Shown here piece by piece: positions 8,175 through 10,418 of a DNA stretch of 10,418 nt. The stretch covers positions 1 through 10,418 of the forward strand of contig JBFWOE010000115.1 in NCBI GenBank assembly GCA_050250695.1. Reading direction: 5' to 3'. Position numbers and translations under genes: made by a program. The notes beneath the pieces were generated by a model. That model had not been told where the DNA came from, ran no database searches, and saw only the letters and a list, made by a program, of their open reading frames with translations. The stretch comes from Ga0077527 sp050250695. GTDB taxonomy: Bacteria; Pseudomonadota; Gammaproteobacteria; Burkholderiales; SG8-41. How positions within the stretch are numbered: position 1 is the first letter of the stretch; each line of letters begins with the position of its first letter.

Positions 8175-10382
8175 TCAGGCCGGAGTAAGTTTTGCGTACT
8201 CCAGCATCAGCCACTTCAGGCCGGAGTCCCTGAAGTTCACCTGCACCCGGGCGTCGGCGCCGCCCCCTTCGGCGCTGACGATGACGCCGGCGCCGAACTT
8301 CGCATGCGTCACCGCCTGGCCGATGCGCCACGGGGAATTTTGAGACTGCATCGGCGGCGCGGTTGATGGGCCGCGGGTGCCGGCGCGAGCCGCGCCGTAG
8401 GAAGGCATCCCCTGGAAGGCATGAACCGGCGCCTGTCGCATGTGGTTGATCCGCTGCAGCAGGGATTCCGGCAATTCCTGGAAGAACCGCGAGGGCACGT
8501 TGTAACGGGTCTGGCCATGCAGCATGCGGCTCTGCGCGAGCAGCAGGTAGAGCCTGCGCCGCGCGCGCGTCAGCGCCACGTACATCAGCCGCCGCTCCTC
8601 TTCCAGGCCCTCGGCTTCGGTCATGCTGTTCTCGTGCGGAAAAAGTCCTTCTTCCAGCCCGGTGATGAACACCGCGTGGAACTCCAGTCCCTTCGCCGAA
8701 TGCACGGTCATCAGCTGCAGCGCATCGGCGCCGGCTTCGGCCTGGTGCTCACCGGCCTCCAGTGCCGCATGGGCAAGGAAGGCAGTTAATTCATCCATCT
8801 CCTCCGGAGGAGCACCCTCTGCGGGAACCTGCGTCGCGCGCTCGTCGACGAACACTGCCGCGGCATTGATCAGCTCATCGAGGTTTTCGATGCGGTCGGC
8901 GCCTTCCTTCTCGCTGCGGTAATGCGCCTTCAGGCCGCTGTGCTCGATCACATGGGCGATGACTTCCGGCAACGGCAGCCCGGCAGTGGCGTTGCGCATG
9001 GCCTCGACAAGTTTGACGAACGCCGCAATGCTCGCCGCGGCCTTGCCCGACAGCGTGTTGGCGCAGGCCGAGGCCCACAGGCTCATGCCCGCCTCGCGCG
9101 CCATCAGCTGCAATTGCTCGAGACTGCGCGCGCCGATGCCGCGCGTCGGAAAATTGATCACCCGCAGCAGCGCATTGTCGTCTTCCTGGTTGGCGACCAG
9201 CCGCAGGTACGCCAGCGCGTGCTTGATTTCCTGACGCTCGAAAAAGCGCAGGCCGCCGTAAACCCGGTACGGCATGCCGGCGGTGAACAGGGCATGCTCC
9301 AGCACCCGCGACTGCGCGTTCGAGCGGTAGAGCACCGCCATGTCGACCAGCCGGACGCCTTCGGCGCGCAGCGCGCGCACCTCGTCAACCACGAAGGCCG
9401 CCTCCTCGAAATCCGAGGCCGCCTCGAACACCCGCAACGGCTCGCCTTTGGTCTCGTCAGTCCACAGGTTCTTGCCCAGCCGCTTGCGGTTGTGCGAGAT
9501 CAGCGCATTGGCGGCGTCGAGGATGTTGCCGTGCGAGCGGTAGTTCTGCTCCAGCTTGATCACGGTGTCAACGTGGAAATCGCGCTGCAGGTCCTGCATG
9601 TTGGCCGTCGAAGCGCCGCGCCAGCCGTAGATCGACTGGTCATCGTCGCCGACTGCAAAAATCGCGTTGTGCTGGCCGGCGAGCAGTTGCAGCCAGCGGT
9701 ACTGCAGGCGGTTGGTGTCCTGGAATTCGTCGACGAGGATGTGGCGGAAACGCCCGGCGTAGTGTTCGCGCAGGCCCTCGTTGCGCGCCAGCAGTTCGTA
9801 CGAACGCAGCAGCAGTTCGGCAAAATCGACCACGCCCTCGCGCTGGCACTGGCGGTCGTACTCGGCGTAGAAATCGACCATGCGCCGCGAAAAGTCGTCG
9901 TAGGGTTCGACCTTGTCGGCGCGCCTGCCCTCTTCCTTCTGCGCCGCAATGAACCACTGCGCTTGGCGCGGCGGATAACGCTCCTCGTCGACGTTGAGCG
10001 CCTTCATCAGGCGCTTGACCACCGCCAGCTGGTCCTGGGTGTCGAGGATCTGGAACAGCTGCGGGAGCCCTGCCTCGCGGTAATGCGCGCGCAGCATGCG
10101 GTTGCACAGACCGTGGAAGGTGCCCACCCACATGCCGCGGGTGTTGATCGGCAGCATGGCCGAGAGCCGCGTCATCATCTCCTTCGCCGCCTTGTTGGTG
10201 AAGGTGACCGCCAGCAGGCTCATCGGGCTCACCTGCCCGGTCTGGATCAGCCAGGCCATGCGCGTGGTCAGCACCCGCGTCTTGCCGCTGCCGGCGCCGG
10301 CGAGGATCAGCGCCGACTGGTGCGGCAGCGTGACGGCTTGCAGTTGCTGGTCGTTGAGTCCGGAAAGGAAGGCAGGCGTCAT
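8175..10382 (-). CDS. uvrD: DNA helicase II (UvrD), superfamily 1A
   Basis: 735 residues against 720 in E. coli UvrD. This 3'-5' DNA helicase removes the incised oligonucleotide in nucleotide excision repair and unwinds nicked DNA in mismatch repair. The motifs are in order: Q motif LNDQQLQAV (9-17); Walker A AGAGSGKT (28-35); Ia AVTFTNKAAKEM (58-69); II VDEFQDTN (217-224); III GDDDQSIYGWRGA (245-257); IV LEQNYRS (277-283); V TVHSAKGLEF; VI YVALTRARRRLYLL. The last 50 residues (from WRIGQAVTHAKFGAGVI) form the C-terminal Tudor-like domain that in UvrD/PcrA contacts RNA polymerase. The linker before it is rich in Ala, Gly, Pro and Ser. The ATG is preceded by a TATAAT at suitable distance but a poor Shine-Dalgarno. 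It is complete and appears functional. Rep is less likely given the C-terminal domain. Confidence 0.95.
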   Translation of the reverse strand: MTPAFLSGLNDQQLQAVTLPHQSALILAGAGSGKTRVLTTRMAWLIQTGQVSPMSLLAVTFTNKAAKEMMTRLSAMLPINTRGMWVGTFHGLCNRMLRAHYREAGLPQLFQILDTQDQLAVVKRLMKALNVDEERYPPRQAQWFIAAQKEEGRRADKVEPYDDFSRRMVDFYAEYDRQCQREGVVDFAELLLRSYELLARNEGLREHYAGRFRHILVDEFQDTNRLQYRWLQLLAGQHNAIFAVGDDDQSIYGWRGASTANMQDLQRDFHVDTVIKLEQNYRSHGNILDAANALISHNRKRLGKNLWTDETKGEPLRVFEAASDFEEAAFVVDEVRALRAEGVRLVDMAVLYRSNAQSRVLEHALFTAGMPYRVYGGLRFFERQEIKHALAYLRLVANQEDDNALLRVINFPTRGIGARSLEQLQLMAREAGMSLWASACANTLSGKAAASIAAFVKLVEAMRNATAGLPLPEVIAHVIEHSGLKAHYRSEKEGADRIENLDELINAAAVFVDERATQVPAEGAPPEEMDELTAFLAHAALEAGEHQAEAGADALQLMTVHSAKGLEFHAVFITGLEEGLFPHENSMTEAEGLEEERRLMYVALTRARRRLYLLLAQSRMLHGQTRYNVPSRFFQELPESLLQRINHMRQAPVHAFQGMPSYGAARAGTRGPSTAPPMQSQNSPWRIGQAVTHAKFGAGVIVSAEGGGADARVQVNFRDSGLKWLMLEYAKLTPA

Positions 10383-10408
10383 TGCATGTGGCAGGTTGAA
10401 TCCGTTAC

Positions 10409-10414
10409 ATTATA
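10409..10414 (-). promoter_or_regulatory. Candidate -10 of uvrD
   Basis: Minus-strand TATAAT is a perfect -10, 26 bases before the uvrD ATG, which gives a leader of about 20 bases. The -35 would lie beyond the window edge. No LexA box is visible in the 36 bases available. Confidence 0.5.
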
Positions 10415-10418
10415 CGTG

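Noticed and set aside
8182..8202. Hairpin GGAGTA / TACTCC as a terminator between the BPSS1780-family gene and uvrD
   Set aside because: The stem is only six pairs with a nine-base loop, has no T-run after it, and lies in uvrD coding sequence.
8176..8227. Direct repeat CAGGCCGGAGT, two copies 41 bases apart
   Set aside because: Both copies are in the uvrD C-terminal codons (LTPA and DSGL). Eleven bases in GC-rich coding DNA is compatible with chance, and there are only two copies.

Overview
This window is a GC-rich chromosomal stretch, most likely from a betaproteobacterium. The evidence is gene content and order: polA divergent from a small DUF2782 protein, followed by an APH-type homoserine kinase (thrB) and a BPSS1780-family membrane protein, which converges on uvrD. 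From memory this neighbourhood recurs in Betaproteobacteria. No tRNA, rRNA, CRISPR, insertion sequence or phage gene was seen. The sequence is almost fully coding and the longest gap is about 117 bases.

Layout. Positions 1-207 (-) hold the N-terminus of a membrane-anchored TlpA-like thioredoxin-fold protein, cut by the window edge. A divergent DUF4197 exported protein follows (237-926, +). Positions 933-5867 (-) are a tight unit read leftward: polA, then a SAM-dependent methyltransferase 4 bases later, then a PaaK/CapK-type adenylate-forming ligase whose GTG start overlaps the methyltransferase stop. From the polA upstream region the other strand carries DUF2782 (5985-6347), thrB (6405-7355) and the BPSS1780-family protein (7415-8167). 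UvrD (8175-10382, -) closes the window, with its promoter -10 at the right edge.

Function. PolA and UvrD are housekeeping repair enzymes (excision-repair gap filling; strand displacement in nucleotide excision and mismatch repair). ThrB makes O-phosphohomoserine for threonine. The methyltransferase and ligase look like a two-gene small-molecule module of unknown product attached behind polA.

Most of the window is ordinary. Three points merit a second look: (i) an 11-codon run in polA at about 12% GC, made wholly of A/T-ending and mostly rare codons; (ii) a promoter-like -35/-10 pair at the edge of that run, pointing toward the methyltransferase and ligase; (iii) the coupled methyltransferase-ligase pair, whose ligase has an Arg where relatives usually have Gly just before the conserved Asp. 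I saw no clear evidence of a wholly new system.
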